64,000 nt of DNA, from NCBI GenBank assembly GCA_018266435.1, contig JAFEAL010000011.1:28404-92403 (forward strand), read 5' to 3'. The translations under genes were made by a program, and so were the position numbers. Within the stretch, counting starts at the first letter, position 1. Every line of letters begins with the position of its first letter. A model generated the notes under the pieces. The model saw only the letters and a program-made list of their open reading frames with translations, was not told where the DNA came from and searched no databases. Positions 35,154 to 45,584 of the stretch are shown here, piece by piece. This DNA comes from Bacteroidota bacterium. Its GTDB lineage: Bacteria > Bacteroidota > Bacteroidia > Cytophagales > Cyclobacteriaceae.

Positions 35154-35963
35154 TTAAAGTGATCCAATGGTGACAAAGAATAAAATGGCCCGGTATATTT
35201 CCAGTGCCAGCTTAAGAAATAAGATCATCACCACAGATTTTATAACTACTCCAGCCTTTTTATCTGCATAGTATTCCCGCCCTGACCGTATCAGAAAGTA
35301 AAGGTTGGTACAGATAAAAATGCCGGTAAGGGTGTATTCGTTTAGCAGACGACCTATGCCCAAAGGTGCAACTATGGTTAGCAGAATAGCATTAATCAAT
35401 AAATTAAAACAAGCCAGTTCGACCGTGTAATCAATATGATCAGTAAAGTATCGTTTGCTTTTAGCGTACAAAAAGTTGAGTGGAAGGGAAGCAATCACTA
35501 CAAATACCATGACCATGAGTTTAGCAAAGCCTACAGTTTTAAGATTGTAAATTAGTGTAAACGATGCCAGGTCTATGCCTAGGCTAACTATTTTGTGAGA
35601 GATAATGGTTCCATACCAATGACCGAATGGTGTGAGCAACTGTGTTTTAAGTGAGGCATTGAATAGTTGAATCACCGGGAAAAAGAAATACGCCAAGTTT
35701 AAAATCAAAAACAGTGAAAGTGGCTTAAGGTACTTTAACCTTCGGCCTTCAGTGAACTCTTTAGTAAGAAACCCAGGCTTGCTCACCACCAGCCACATTG
35801 ATTTTAGCAGAGGTGAATCAGCTAAGGTTATTGCTTTAATAAATGCGTGCAGGAAATTTTTAAAGGATTGATCTTGCGCACGTAGCACTTTTTCCCCGCA
35901 TACATTGCAAAAACTTCCGGAGAAGGTGTTGCCGCAACTTTTACATACCTGCGTCTGGTCCAT
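35154..35963 (-). CDS. DUF3667 membrane protein
   Basis: 269 residues. It opens with a short zinc-ribbon, CKSCGNTFSGSFCNVCGEKV (Cys 7, 10, 19, 22), then a loop SLLKSMWLVVSKPGFLTKEFTEGRR and about five hydrophobic segments from about residue 83. This is the layout of DUF3667 proteins, restricted mainly to Bacteroidota and of unknown function. It is downstream of the HEAT-like gene, 20 bases away on the same strand. Confidence 0.85.
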   Translation of the reverse strand: MDQTQVCKSCGNTFSGSFCNVCGEKVLRAQDQSFKNFLHAFIKAITLADSPLLKSMWLVVSKPGFLTKEFTEGRRLKYLKPLSLFLILNLAYFFFPVIQLFNASLKTQLLTPFGHWYGTIISHKIVSLGIDLASFTLIYNLKTVGFAKLMVMVFVVIASLPLNFLYAKSKRYFTDHIDYTVELACFNLLINAILLTIVAPLGIGRLLNEYTLTGIFICTNLYFLIRSGREYYADKKAGVVIKSVVMILFLKLALEIYRAILFFVTIGSL

Positions 35964-35983
35964 TTTACTGTTGGTAATAGAAA

Positions 35984-36517
35984 CTATTTTTTTAATGCTT
36001 TCAATACTTTACGTCCACGGGCAATGAAACTGGCACTCTCAAATGGCATAGATTCTTCTATTAATGCAGTGATTTCATGCTTTAGTTCAGGAAAATTCAT
36101 TGCAAGGTTTGCCAGCACTGTCATAGAAAAGACCCGAACAGCAACCGGTTCTTTTTTATTACTCAAAAAACCAAAGCAAAGATCGGCCACCAATCCCTGC
36201 AAAGAATTTGGAATTTTAATAAACTGTAGAAGGCGAACTACATTTCTTTTTACAGCATGAGGAGCATCCTTTTCAGAAATCAATGAAATAACGTGCTTTA
36301 AATGAGGATAAATCAGTTCAGGGCTATTCTGTACACAAATGCTTAAAGGCCAGGCAGCACGTTGGGTGAGGCGATAGGGGCCTTTTAAGAGCAAAGAAAT
36401 CAGTTCATCAAAGCGGGTGGCATCGCTGCCTATGTACTTCACAATTTTTAAACATTGAGTCTTTGAGTAGTCTCCGAGCAATTCATCTTTAATATCTATC
36501 TTGTATAAATAACTCAT
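35984..36517 (-). CDS. HEAT-repeat-like soluble protein
   Basis: 177 residues, all helical, no signal peptide. Paired helices of about 35 residues with pattern YRLTQRAAWPLSICVQNSPELIYPHL and AVKRNVVRLLQFI look like HEAT/armadillo repeats, which build binding scaffolds. Basic C-terminus (RGRKVLKALKK). It sits upstream of the DUF3667 gene in a probable two-gene operon. Known partners: none visible. Confidence 0.7.
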   Translation of the reverse strand: MSYLYKIDIKDELLGDYSKTQCLKIVKYIGSDATRFDELISLLLKGPYRLTQRAAWPLSICVQNSPELIYPHLKHVISLISEKDAPHAVKRNVVRLLQFIKIPNSLQGLVADLCFGFLSNKKEPVAVRVFSMTVLANLAMNFPELKHEITALIEESMPFESASFIARGRKVLKALKK

Positions 36518-36842
36518 TGAAAATTAGTATATTTAATACATTTATCTTTAACTTTAAGTTCAATTTAATTGATGGAGCTATGTTGCTATTTTTTACCATC
36601 GCGGCCACGGTATTTTTTCAAATGGGTTTGTGCCTGTTGGCAGCCTATATGAAACAATACAAAGCGATATAACACTTCTGCAGTTTTTTTAAAAGACACT
36701 TGTCTGAGCAGACGGTTGGTCAGGTATATTTTTAGACTGACGGGCTGCCTGTTTCTGTTGCCGTATTGGGGTTGCAAATATCTTGTAACACAGCCAAGCT
36801 ATATATTTCTCAAACAGAAAATATCTTCACAAAATGAACTTA
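36518..36842. other. Gene-poor stretch upstream of gyrB
   Basis: No convincing gene. A 30-codon frame at 36580-36672 (plus strand) encodes a hydrophobic peptide starting MLLFFTIAATV and could be a small membrane peptide, but there is no supporting signal. The rest is AT-rich and leads into the gyrB promoter. Confidence 0.3.
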
Positions 36843-36878
36843 TTTGTTCGGTAAACGCATCCAAAAAACGTATTTTTG
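36843..36878 (+). promoter_or_regulatory. Promoter of gyrB
   Basis: TATTTTTG at 36871-36878 fits TAnnTTTG and TTTG at 36843-36846 may be the -33 element (24-base gap). The gyrB ATG is 20 bases further on. Confidence 0.5.
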
Positions 36879-36888
36879 AAAGTTATAA

Positions 36889-38859
<1,971 letters not shown>

Positions 38860-38929
38860 GTTATACTGCAAACTGCAATCCAAATAGCCGCACAATCACT
38901 TTTTTTGAATACGAATTTTGAATTTGGGG

Positions 38930-41047
38930 ATGGAAACCAATAACCAGATTGAAACCAGTTCTGTAGGTAAACAGGTTTACGAAAGCAACTACATCAGCCG
39001 CGACCTAAGTTGGTTACAATTCAACTATCGCGTACTGGATCAGGCCAAGCACATTGACCGTAGTGTTTTTGACCGCTTAAAGTTTCTTTCGATTACAGCA
39101 TCTAACCTGGATGAGTTTTGTACCATTCGTTTAGGTAGTTTGTATAATTACCTCGACTATAGCAAAGAGCGTTATGATTACAGTGGCATGCGCGAGTTGC
39201 CATTTCGCGAGCATTTGCTCGATCACATTCATGGGTTCGTTCAGGAACAGGCCGATTATTTTATCAAAAAATTAAAACCGCTTTTTGAAAAAAATTACTT
39301 CAAAATTGATGAATACCAGTTGCTGAGCGAAGAAGATAAACACCGGGTAGACCAGTATTTTCAACGTACGATTTATCCGATGCTTACCCCGATGCTCTTT
39401 GATAATTACCACACGTTTCCGGTACTGAGAAATAACCGGCTGTTATTTGGAGTGGTGACCAAGGCCCCGCAAGATCACCAGCACCAATTGCGTGTTTCAT
39501 TCATTCAGGTGCCGAGTAATATTCCCCGCTTTTATGAAATACTACACCCTGATGGGATAATATCTTTCATTGCTGTAGAAGAAATCATCCGCAACAATGT
39601 TCAGCATCTGTTTAGAAACGTGGAGATTGCCAGCGTAAACCTATTTCGAATCAACCGAAACGGTGATTTTACGCTCGAAGAGAGTGAAGATATAGAAACT
39701 AATTTTTTAGAAGAACTCAAACGCAAATTACAAACCCGCAGAACAGGCAGGGTAGTGCGGCTGGATGTGGAAGAGAATGCAGACCCCTGGATGATGCGCC
39801 TCTTGAAAATACAATGGGATCTTGATGACCAAAATATCTTTACTATTCCCAAAGATGCGCTGATTGATTTCACCGGCATCAATCAAATAGTTAATCATCC
39901 GGAGTTTAAAAGCAAGCGCTTTCAACCCAAACCTTCGGTTAAACCGCTTTCATATCCTGAACAAGGATCACGTGATTTGTTTGATGTGTTGAAAGAGAGA
40001 GACATTCTTTTACATCACCCTTATAACTCGATCGAACCCGTGTTAGAATTGCTCGAAAAGGCAGCAGAAGATCCATACGTACTCTCAATCAAGATCACGA
40101 TATACCGGTTAGCTAAAGAATCGAGAGTAAGCGCAGCCTTACTGAAAGCAGCTGAGAATGGAAAGCATGTTTCCGTATTGTTTGAAGTGAAAGCCCGGTT
40201 TGATGAAGAAAACAATTTGCGAGAAGCCCAACGCTTGCAAAAAGCCGGGTGTTTTGTAATTTATGGGGTAAGCAGTTTAAAAACACACACCAAGTTGTTA
40301 CTGATCGTTCGCAATGAACCTGACCGGGTATATCGCTATGTGCACCTGTCCAGCGGCAATTACAACGAAACCACTGCTCGCTACTATACCGATATAGGTT
40401 TGCTTAGCACCAACGAAACCTATGGGCATGATGTGTCAGAGTTTTTTAATGTCATCACGGGGCACTCTCAACCCACGTCATACATTAACCTCATTACTTC
40501 GCCTCGCGATATGCGCAACCAACTCTGTTCGTTGATAAAAAAAGAAGCAGAACATGCCCGCCAAGGATTGCCGGCCACAATTTTGATTAAGCTCAATTCA
40601 ATTCAAGACAAGGAAATGATTGACTCACTCTACGAGGCCTCTCAAGCCGGGGTTACTATTAAATTGATCGTACGCGGAATATGTTGCTTGCGCCCAGGGC
40701 GTAAAGGCGTGAGTGAAAATATTGAAGTAATTTCAATAGTGGGTGAGTATTTAGAACACTCGCGCATCTATTACTTCCACAACCTTGGTCAGCCGAGTGT
40801 GTACATTGGCAGTGCAGATGCCATGGTGCGCAGTTTTGACAGAAGGATAGAATCGCTGTTTTTGATTGAACAAGAAACTCTTCGAAAGGAAGTCATCAAT
40901 ATTTTACGCTACAACCTTCTGGATAACATTAACTCTTATACCATGCAAGAAGATGGAAGTTATCACGTTCGCGAACAAAACGGAGAACAACCGTTTAATA
41001 TCCACAAAGAATTTTACAACGTTACGATGGACGTAATCAACAAATAG
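38930..41047 (+). CDS. ppk1: Polyphosphate kinase 1
   Basis: 705 residues from the ATG at 38930, chosen over a TTG at 38918. The N-terminal ISRDLSWLQFNYRVL is the PPK1 N domain signature. The core has KITIYRLAKES, LFEVKARFDEENN, SSLKTHTKLLLIV (the autophosphorylated HxK histidine), SSGNYNETTARYYTDIGLL and YIGSADAMVRSFDRRIE, the last containing the second catalytic block. It makes polyphosphate from ATP. Monocistronic. Confidence 0.95.
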   Translation: METNNQIETSSVGKQVYESNYISRDLSWLQFNYRVLDQAKHIDRSVFDRLKFLSITASNLDEFCTIRLGSLYNYLDYSKERYDYSGMRELPFREHLLDHIHGFVQEQADYFIKKLKPLFEKNYFKIDEYQLLSEEDKHRVDQYFQRTIYPMLTPMLFDNYHTFPVLRNNRLLFGVVTKAPQDHQHQLRVSFIQVPSNIPRFYEILHPDGIISFIAVEEIIRNNVQHLFRNVEIASVNLFRINRNGDFTLEESEDIETNFLEELKRKLQTRRTGRVVRLDVEENADPWMMRLLKIQWDLDDQNIFTIPKDALIDFTGINQIVNHPEFKSKRFQPKPSVKPLSYPEQGSRDLFDVLKERDILLHHPYNSIEPVLELLEKAAEDPYVLSIKITIYRLAKESRVSAALLKAAENGKHVSVLFEVKARFDEENNLREAQRLQKAGCFVIYGVSSLKTHTKLLLIVRNEPDRVYRYVHLSSGNYNETTARYYTDIGLLSTNETYGHDVSEFFNVITGHSQPTSYINLITSPRDMRNQLCSLIKKEAEHARQGLPATILIKLNSIQDKEMIDSLYEASQAGVTIKLIVRGICCLRPGRKGVSENIEVISIVGEYLEHSRIYYFHNLGQPSVYIGSADAMVRSFDRRIESLFLIEQETLRKEVINILRYNLLDNINSYTMQEDGSYHVREQNGEQPFNIHKEFYNVTMDVINK

Positions 41048-41184
41048 AATTTTTGACTTGGCATTTTTCTCAAATATGAAAGTCGTTGTCAACCCTGCGT
41101 TAGTGATTTCTGTTGTTTAACCGGATAAATAATGAACCAACCATAACATGCTTTTTTGATGACTCCTGTTACGCTGATCTTAGC

Positions 41185-41192
41185 TACATTTG
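41185..41192 (+). promoter_or_regulatory. Promoter of the LytTR regulator gene
   Basis: TACATTTG fits TAnnTTTG and lies 32 bases before the ATG at 41224. A TTTTTTG near 41151 is a weak -33 candidate with a long gap. Confidence 0.4.
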
Positions 41193-41223
41193 ACATCTTT
41201 GAGTTTTTTTTAAGCGCATAAAA

Positions 41224-42081
41224 ATGAGTGGGATCGCCCATTGGCTTAAGCAACCTTTTCACCTGCTGGCTTCAACACAATCCAGGTTGAAACTGGTTAT
41301 TTTCTGCGGTCTGTTTGGGTGTATTTTTTTGAATGTTTTTCTCCCCTTCAATATGGGAGCCTGGTTTATTAAGGGTAAGGCTCCACTATATATAATTATC
41401 ACCTTTTTTTCGGCAGCAGGTGTGGCGGCCCTTGCACTTACTCAGTTTGGTATTCGTTCCTTGTTTAAAATAAAAGAGGTAACCCGTGGAGGCTTTATAG
41501 CCTGGCTGGCACTCGATCTTTTTGCTATTTCTCTGGCCATGCTGGCCGTAAATTCCATTTTTACAGAACATTCTTTTTTTGAATGGGATGAGTATCTCAT
41601 TACCCTGAAGTATACTGTCTTGGTTTTAGTTTTACCGTATTCACTCGGAATTCTGATTCTGTATTTACAAGAACAACTTCGGGTTGTGCAAGAGTTGAAA
41701 CTGAAAGTAACGCAATTCGCCAACCTTGAAAACATAGTCGTAATGGATGAGGCGGGACGCGCAGTAGTAACGATGAATTCCCGTAAAATCCTCTATTTTA
41801 AATCGGAGGATAATTATGTATTACTATTTTACCGGTTGGATGAAACCATCAAGAAAGAGCTGATCAGAACTAACCTTAAAAAACTTGAACAGGAATTAAA
41901 TTTTGGAAATTTCATCCGTATCCACCGGTCGTATATGATTAATACACAAAATCTCGTTGCGGCCACTAAAACCTCGAAAGGATATCAGGTTATGCTAGAT
42001 GCCGATACCAATCTGGTGCTGCCGGTATCGGTTACCTACCAAAATTTATTTCTGGAAAGGTGCATTCAAAAGGCATCCTGA
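41224..42081 (+). CDS. Membrane-bound LytTR-type transcription regulator
   Basis: 285 residues. Four hydrophobic segments (about 24-45, 56-73, 90-110 and 129-147) precede a linker helix and a C-terminal LytTR DNA-binding domain (about 184-283) with SRKILYFKSEDNYVLLFY and FIRIHRSYMINTQNLVAA. There is no receiver or histidine kinase domain, so signal sensing is probably by the membrane part. It is directly upstream of the cytochrome/peroxidase/TonB-receptor genes, the natural candidate for their regulator; that link is by position only. Confidence 0.85.
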   Translation: MSGIAHWLKQPFHLLASTQSRLKLVIFCGLFGCIFLNVFLPFNMGAWFIKGKAPLYIIITFFSAAGVAALALTQFGIRSLFKIKEVTRGGFIAWLALDLFAISLAMLAVNSIFTEHSFFEWDEYLITLKYTVLVLVLPYSLGILILYLQEQLRVVQELKLKVTQFANLENIVVMDEAGRAVVTMNSRKILYFKSEDNYVLLFYRLDETIKKELIRTNLKKLEQELNFGNFIRIHRSYMINTQNLVAATKTSKGYQVMLDADTNLVLPVSVTYQNLFLERCIQKAS

Positions 42082-42171
42082 GGCCAGTTTCGCCCCGCCT
42101 ATTCTTATTTAATCCCAAAACTTTCTTTTTAAAAGGAAATTTATGGCCTTCTCATGATTTTTGTTTTTTGC

Positions 42172-42831
42172 ATGAAGCCTTTCAGAATAAAAAGTATCGG
42201 GATATTATCGCTGGCTATTTTGGCAGCATGTTCGCACAAGCATACCGTGCCACCCCCTGACCTGGCAAAAGGTAAAGCCATCTATGAAGCTACTTGCAAA
42301 ACTTGTCATGGAGTAGCTGGTGAGGGTAATCAGCAAATGAAATCACCGGCCCTGGCTAATCTGGATGGCGACTACTTATTGAGACAATTCAGAAATTTTA
42401 AAAATAATGTGAGGGGAGGGGTGCAAGCCGACACACTGGGAAATCAAATGGCTACCATAGCAAAAACGCTTAACGACACCTTGTTGATCAGAGACGTGAT
42501 AGCCTATATAGATTCCATGCCTCAGGTAAAATCAATGGAGAGACTCTCGGGTGACTGGAAAAATGGAGAACAGATTTATCAGGGATTGTGCGGCTCATGC
42601 CATGGCCCTGAAGGAAAAGGAAATGTAAAATTAAATGCTCCTCAACTCAATGGTCTTTCATCCTGGTACTTAAGGAGTCAGTTCAATAAGTTTAAAAACG
42701 GATACCGTGGAGTTAACCCGAATGACAAGTATGGCGTACAGATGGCAGCCATTGTTACTGTAGTGAAAGAGAGCCAGTCCGTTGAAGATGTGATTACCTA
42801 CCTGAGATCAGATATACCTGTAGCCAAATGA
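42172..42831 (+). CDS. Di-haem c-type cytochrome lipoprotein (cytochrome c4-like)
   Basis: 219 residues from the ATG at 42172, which starts a lipoprotein signal with lipobox LAILAAC (an ATG at 42154 is also in frame). Two haem-binding sites are visible, CKTCHG and CGSCHG, each followed by the sixth-ligand Met region (QMATIAK and QMAAIV), and the two halves are homologous (Y.LRSQF.KFKN.YRG repeated). It is a periplasmic or outer-membrane-facing electron carrier. The stop overlaps the next ATG by four bases, making it the first gene of a tight operon. Confidence 0.9.
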   Translation: MKPFRIKSIGILSLAILAACSHKHTVPPPDLAKGKAIYEATCKTCHGVAGEGNQQMKSPALANLDGDYLLRQFRNFKNNVRGGVQADTLGNQMATIAKTLNDTLLIRDVIAYIDSMPQVKSMERLSGDWKNGEQIYQGLCGSCHGPEGKGNVKLNAPQLNGLSSWYLRSQFNKFKNGYRGVNPNDKYGVQMAAIVTVVKESQSVEDVITYLRSDIPVAK

Positions 42832-44039
42832 AAAGGATACTTATCATGTTGTTGCTGGGTATTGGGGTAATCCTTACGTGTGGTATTTTTTTAAAACCGC
42901 AAAAAATGACCGGCTTGAAGCTTTGCTCAACGTGCCCACCCGGGTTTGAGTTGACCGACAGCAACCAGTGCAAACTCAGGTCACTGTATCAACTTTATGA
43001 ATCAGGAAAAGGAAATGAGCCGGGTGTAGGTGGCTTAAGAACAGCTTTGCCCGAAGTGCGTGATGGTTTCACTCCCCAGCAAATTGATTTGGGAAGGTAT
43101 TTATTTTTTGATCCGGTATTGTCAGGCAATCAAACGGTATCTTGTGCTTCATGCCATCAGCCCGATAAAGGATTCAGCGATGGGCTGAAGACCAGTGTTG
43201 GCATCAGTCACAAACCACTGAAACGTGCGGCCCCGAGTTTATGGAACGTAGCCTTTCTCAAAAAATTTTTCTGGGATGCCCGAGCCAAAACTTTAGAAGA
43301 ACAAATGACCGGGCCACTCTATTCGGCTGATGAGATGGGTACTACTCGTGAACAATTGCTGAAAACATTGAACGGAATCGGACTTTACCGTGATCTTTTT
43401 AGCCAGGCATTTCCGGATAAAAAATCAGATGACATAGTGTTGAATGAGGTATATCTTGCTATTGCTGCTTTTGAGTCTTCGCTGATTTCGCTCAATAGCC
43501 GCTATGATCAGTACGCGCATGGATACCATGAAGCACTCACTAAAAATGAAATTGAAGGGTTGAATGTATTCCGTTCGTTTGTTGCGCGTTGTGCTGAGTG
43601 CCATACTCCACCTCTGTTTACCAACCAGCAGGTGGCCGTGATTGGTTTGGCAGAACCGGATCGATCTTTCGACAGCGGAGCCGCTAGAGTATTTCACGAC
43701 TCAACCCTTCGAGGGGCATTCAAAGTTCCGAGTCTTCGCAATGCAGCACTCACGGCACCTTATTCACATTCAGGAAGATTTGAAAAATTGGAAGATATGA
43801 TCTCGTTCTATACCAAAGGGCGTGGTCATGAAGTGCCGGCTACTGAAGAACTGCATATTCACTGGCATATTTGGGAGCCAGGCCTGAGCAGCCATGAAAT
43901 CAGCTTACTGTCTGATTTTATCAAAACATTGTCTGATGAAAGTTTCAAACCTCAGGTTCCGGAGATACTTCCATCAGGTATTCGGCTAAAAAATAAATTA
44001 TCAACAAGGTTGGTTTCATCGGTTTCAAACATCAAATAA
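42828..44039 (+). CDS. Di-haem peroxidase of the MauG/CcpA family
   Basis: 403 residues. An N-terminal membrane anchor or signal is followed by a Cys-rich CSTCPPGFELTDSNQC loop, then the CcpA/MauG fold: LGRYLFFDPVLSGNQTVSCASCHQP (first CxxCH), WNVAF...FWDARAKTLEEQ, and CAECHTPPLFT (second CxxCH), with PSLRNAALTAPYSHSGRF and LSDFIKTLSD near the end. The family reduces H2O2 or carries out long-range oxidations using a high-potential haem. It overlaps the upstream cytochrome gene and is six bases from the next one. Confidence 0.9.
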   Translation: MKRILIMLLLGIGVILTCGIFLKPQKMTGLKLCSTCPPGFELTDSNQCKLRSLYQLYESGKGNEPGVGGLRTALPEVRDGFTPQQIDLGRYLFFDPVLSGNQTVSCASCHQPDKGFSDGLKTSVGISHKPLKRAAPSLWNVAFLKKFFWDARAKTLEEQMTGPLYSADEMGTTREQLLKTLNGIGLYRDLFSQAFPDKKSDDIVLNEVYLAIAAFESSLISLNSRYDQYAHGYHEALTKNEIEGLNVFRSFVARCAECHTPPLFTNQQVAVIGLAEPDRSFDSGAARVFHDSTLRGAFKVPSLRNAALTAPYSHSGRFEKLEDMISFYTKGRGHEVPATEELHIHWHIWEPGLSSHEISLLSDFIKTLSDESFKPQVPEILPSGIRLKNKLSTRLVSSVSNIK

Positions 44040-44045
44040 TTAATT

Positions 44046-45542
44046 ATGAAGTTATTCTTAAAAGTAGTTGTTGCTTTGGTCCTTTTTGGAGGAGGAATTT
44101 ATCTGGGAAAAGTCTTTTTTGGACGCAGCAAAAATATTCCGGCACCGGTACCTTCCTATTTTAATGGTGATGGTGCCAGTGCCAGTGACTCTGCTGCCAT
44201 GGGTGCGGGCACTGTAACCGGAAAAATTTTTGAAATAAAGCCGGGTCATTCAATACAGGCAGCGGTGGGTCAAGCAAATCCAGGTGACCTGATCCGTATC
44301 TATCCCGGGGTTTACCACGAAACGGTTTATATCGATAAAGATAATATCTCGCTTCAAGGGGTTATTGAAAACGGAGAGTGGCCCATCTTGGATGGCGAAA
44401 AAAAAATGAATGATGCCATCTTATACTCAGGCAATGGCACTTTGATCGAGAACATTAAAATCACAAACTACAAAGGCAACGGCATCATGGGCCAGGCCGG
44501 CAATAATTATGTCATTCGCAATAACTGGATTGTGGATACCGGTGTATATGGAATTTTTCCACAGTTTGGAAAAAATGGTTTGGTTGAAAGGAATATCCTC
44601 ACCGGAATTGAAGATGCCGCCATTTACATAGGTATGTGTGATAATGTGGACGTACGCTTTAATGAAGTGTATGGAAATGTAGCCGGCATTGAAATAGAAA
44701 ACTCACGCCACGCATTAGTTGAATACAATTACACGCACAACAACACGGGGGGCATCTTAGCTTTTCTTACACCCGGTCTGCCAATCAAAACCTGCTTTGA
44801 TGTAATCATCAGGAATAATTATGTACTCAACAACAATACTAAAAATTTCGGTGCCGTAGGTTCAACAGTGTCTCACATTCCCAAAGGTACAGGCGTTCTG
44901 ATCATGGCTGCCGATGATGTAACCATCGAAAATAACATCATCATGGGTAATGAAAACAGCGGTATTACCATTACTGACTATACCAATGCTGGAGTGAATC
45001 ACGCCAACGACCCCGAGTCAGAACCTAATGCTGACCGAATTACTCTGCTCGATAATTTTATGGATAAAAATGGCAGCGATCCCATTGATGAAATAAAGTT
45101 GCTCATGAAAATGAAGTTGAGTAAGAAAGGACTAGACATCATTGCCGTGGGCGGGGGAGAGGGAAGTTGCATTTTGAATCCTGACCGGTACGTTACTTTT
45201 GGAGTAGATAAATATTTAACCTGCAAAGCGAGTGATACACACGCAGTAAAAACCTATTTACTGGCAAAACCTGTTGCCCCCAGACAAACCACCGTGGCAG
45301 AGAAAGGCAAGATGACCTATTACGGAGTGTGTTCTGGCTGTCATGCCTATAACACCCGGCTGGTAGGCCCGCCAGTTGTGATGGTGCAAGCTGTTTATAA
45401 AAGCAATCCGAAAGGCATTGTAGACTTCATCACCAACCCTGTGCACAAGCGTGAAGACTATCCTGAAATGCCACCCCAAAATTATTTGTCGCCCGAAACC
45501 CGTCAAGCGGTAGCCGAATACATGCTCTCGATCACCAAATAA
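44046..45542 (+). CDS. Parallel beta-helix protein fused to a C-terminal cytochrome c domain
   Basis: 498 residues. An N-terminal membrane anchor (MKLFLKVVVALVLFGGGIYL) is followed by right-handed parallel beta-helix repeats (about 60-330: VYIDKDNISLQGV, NYVIRNNWIVDTGVYGI, NVDVRFNEVYGNVAGIEI, VTIENNIIMGNENSGITI). The C-terminal 90 residues hold CSGCHA (single haem) and the EMPPQNYLS Met-ligand region typical of a cytochrome c. The beta-helix half recalls the TIGR03805 family (from memory). The fusion of a possible polymer- or ligand-binding helix with a haem domain is unusual. In the operon with two other cytochromes. Confidence 0.87.
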   Translation: MKLFLKVVVALVLFGGGIYLGKVFFGRSKNIPAPVPSYFNGDGASASDSAAMGAGTVTGKIFEIKPGHSIQAAVGQANPGDLIRIYPGVYHETVYIDKDNISLQGVIENGEWPILDGEKKMNDAILYSGNGTLIENIKITNYKGNGIMGQAGNNYVIRNNWIVDTGVYGIFPQFGKNGLVERNILTGIEDAAIYIGMCDNVDVRFNEVYGNVAGIEIENSRHALVEYNYTHNNTGGILAFLTPGLPIKTCFDVIIRNNYVLNNNTKNFGAVGSTVSHIPKGTGVLIMAADDVTIENNIIMGNENSGITITDYTNAGVNHANDPESEPNADRITLLDNFMDKNGSDPIDEIKLLMKMKLSKKGLDIIAVGGGEGSCILNPDRYVTFGVDKYLTCKASDTHAVKTYLLAKPVAPRQTTVAEKGKMTYYGVCSGCHAYNTRLVGPPVVMVQAVYKSNPKGIVDFITNPVHKREDYPEMPPQNYLSPETRQAVAEYMLSITK

Positions 45543-45584
45543 ACTCAATCTATAAACCCTAATTTCTAACCAACCCCCCTTAGT

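Noticed and set aside
36586..36777. 63-codon minus-strand frame upstream of gyrB
   Set aside because: Basic, low-information product with no neighbour coupling; probably chance in a gene-poor stretch.
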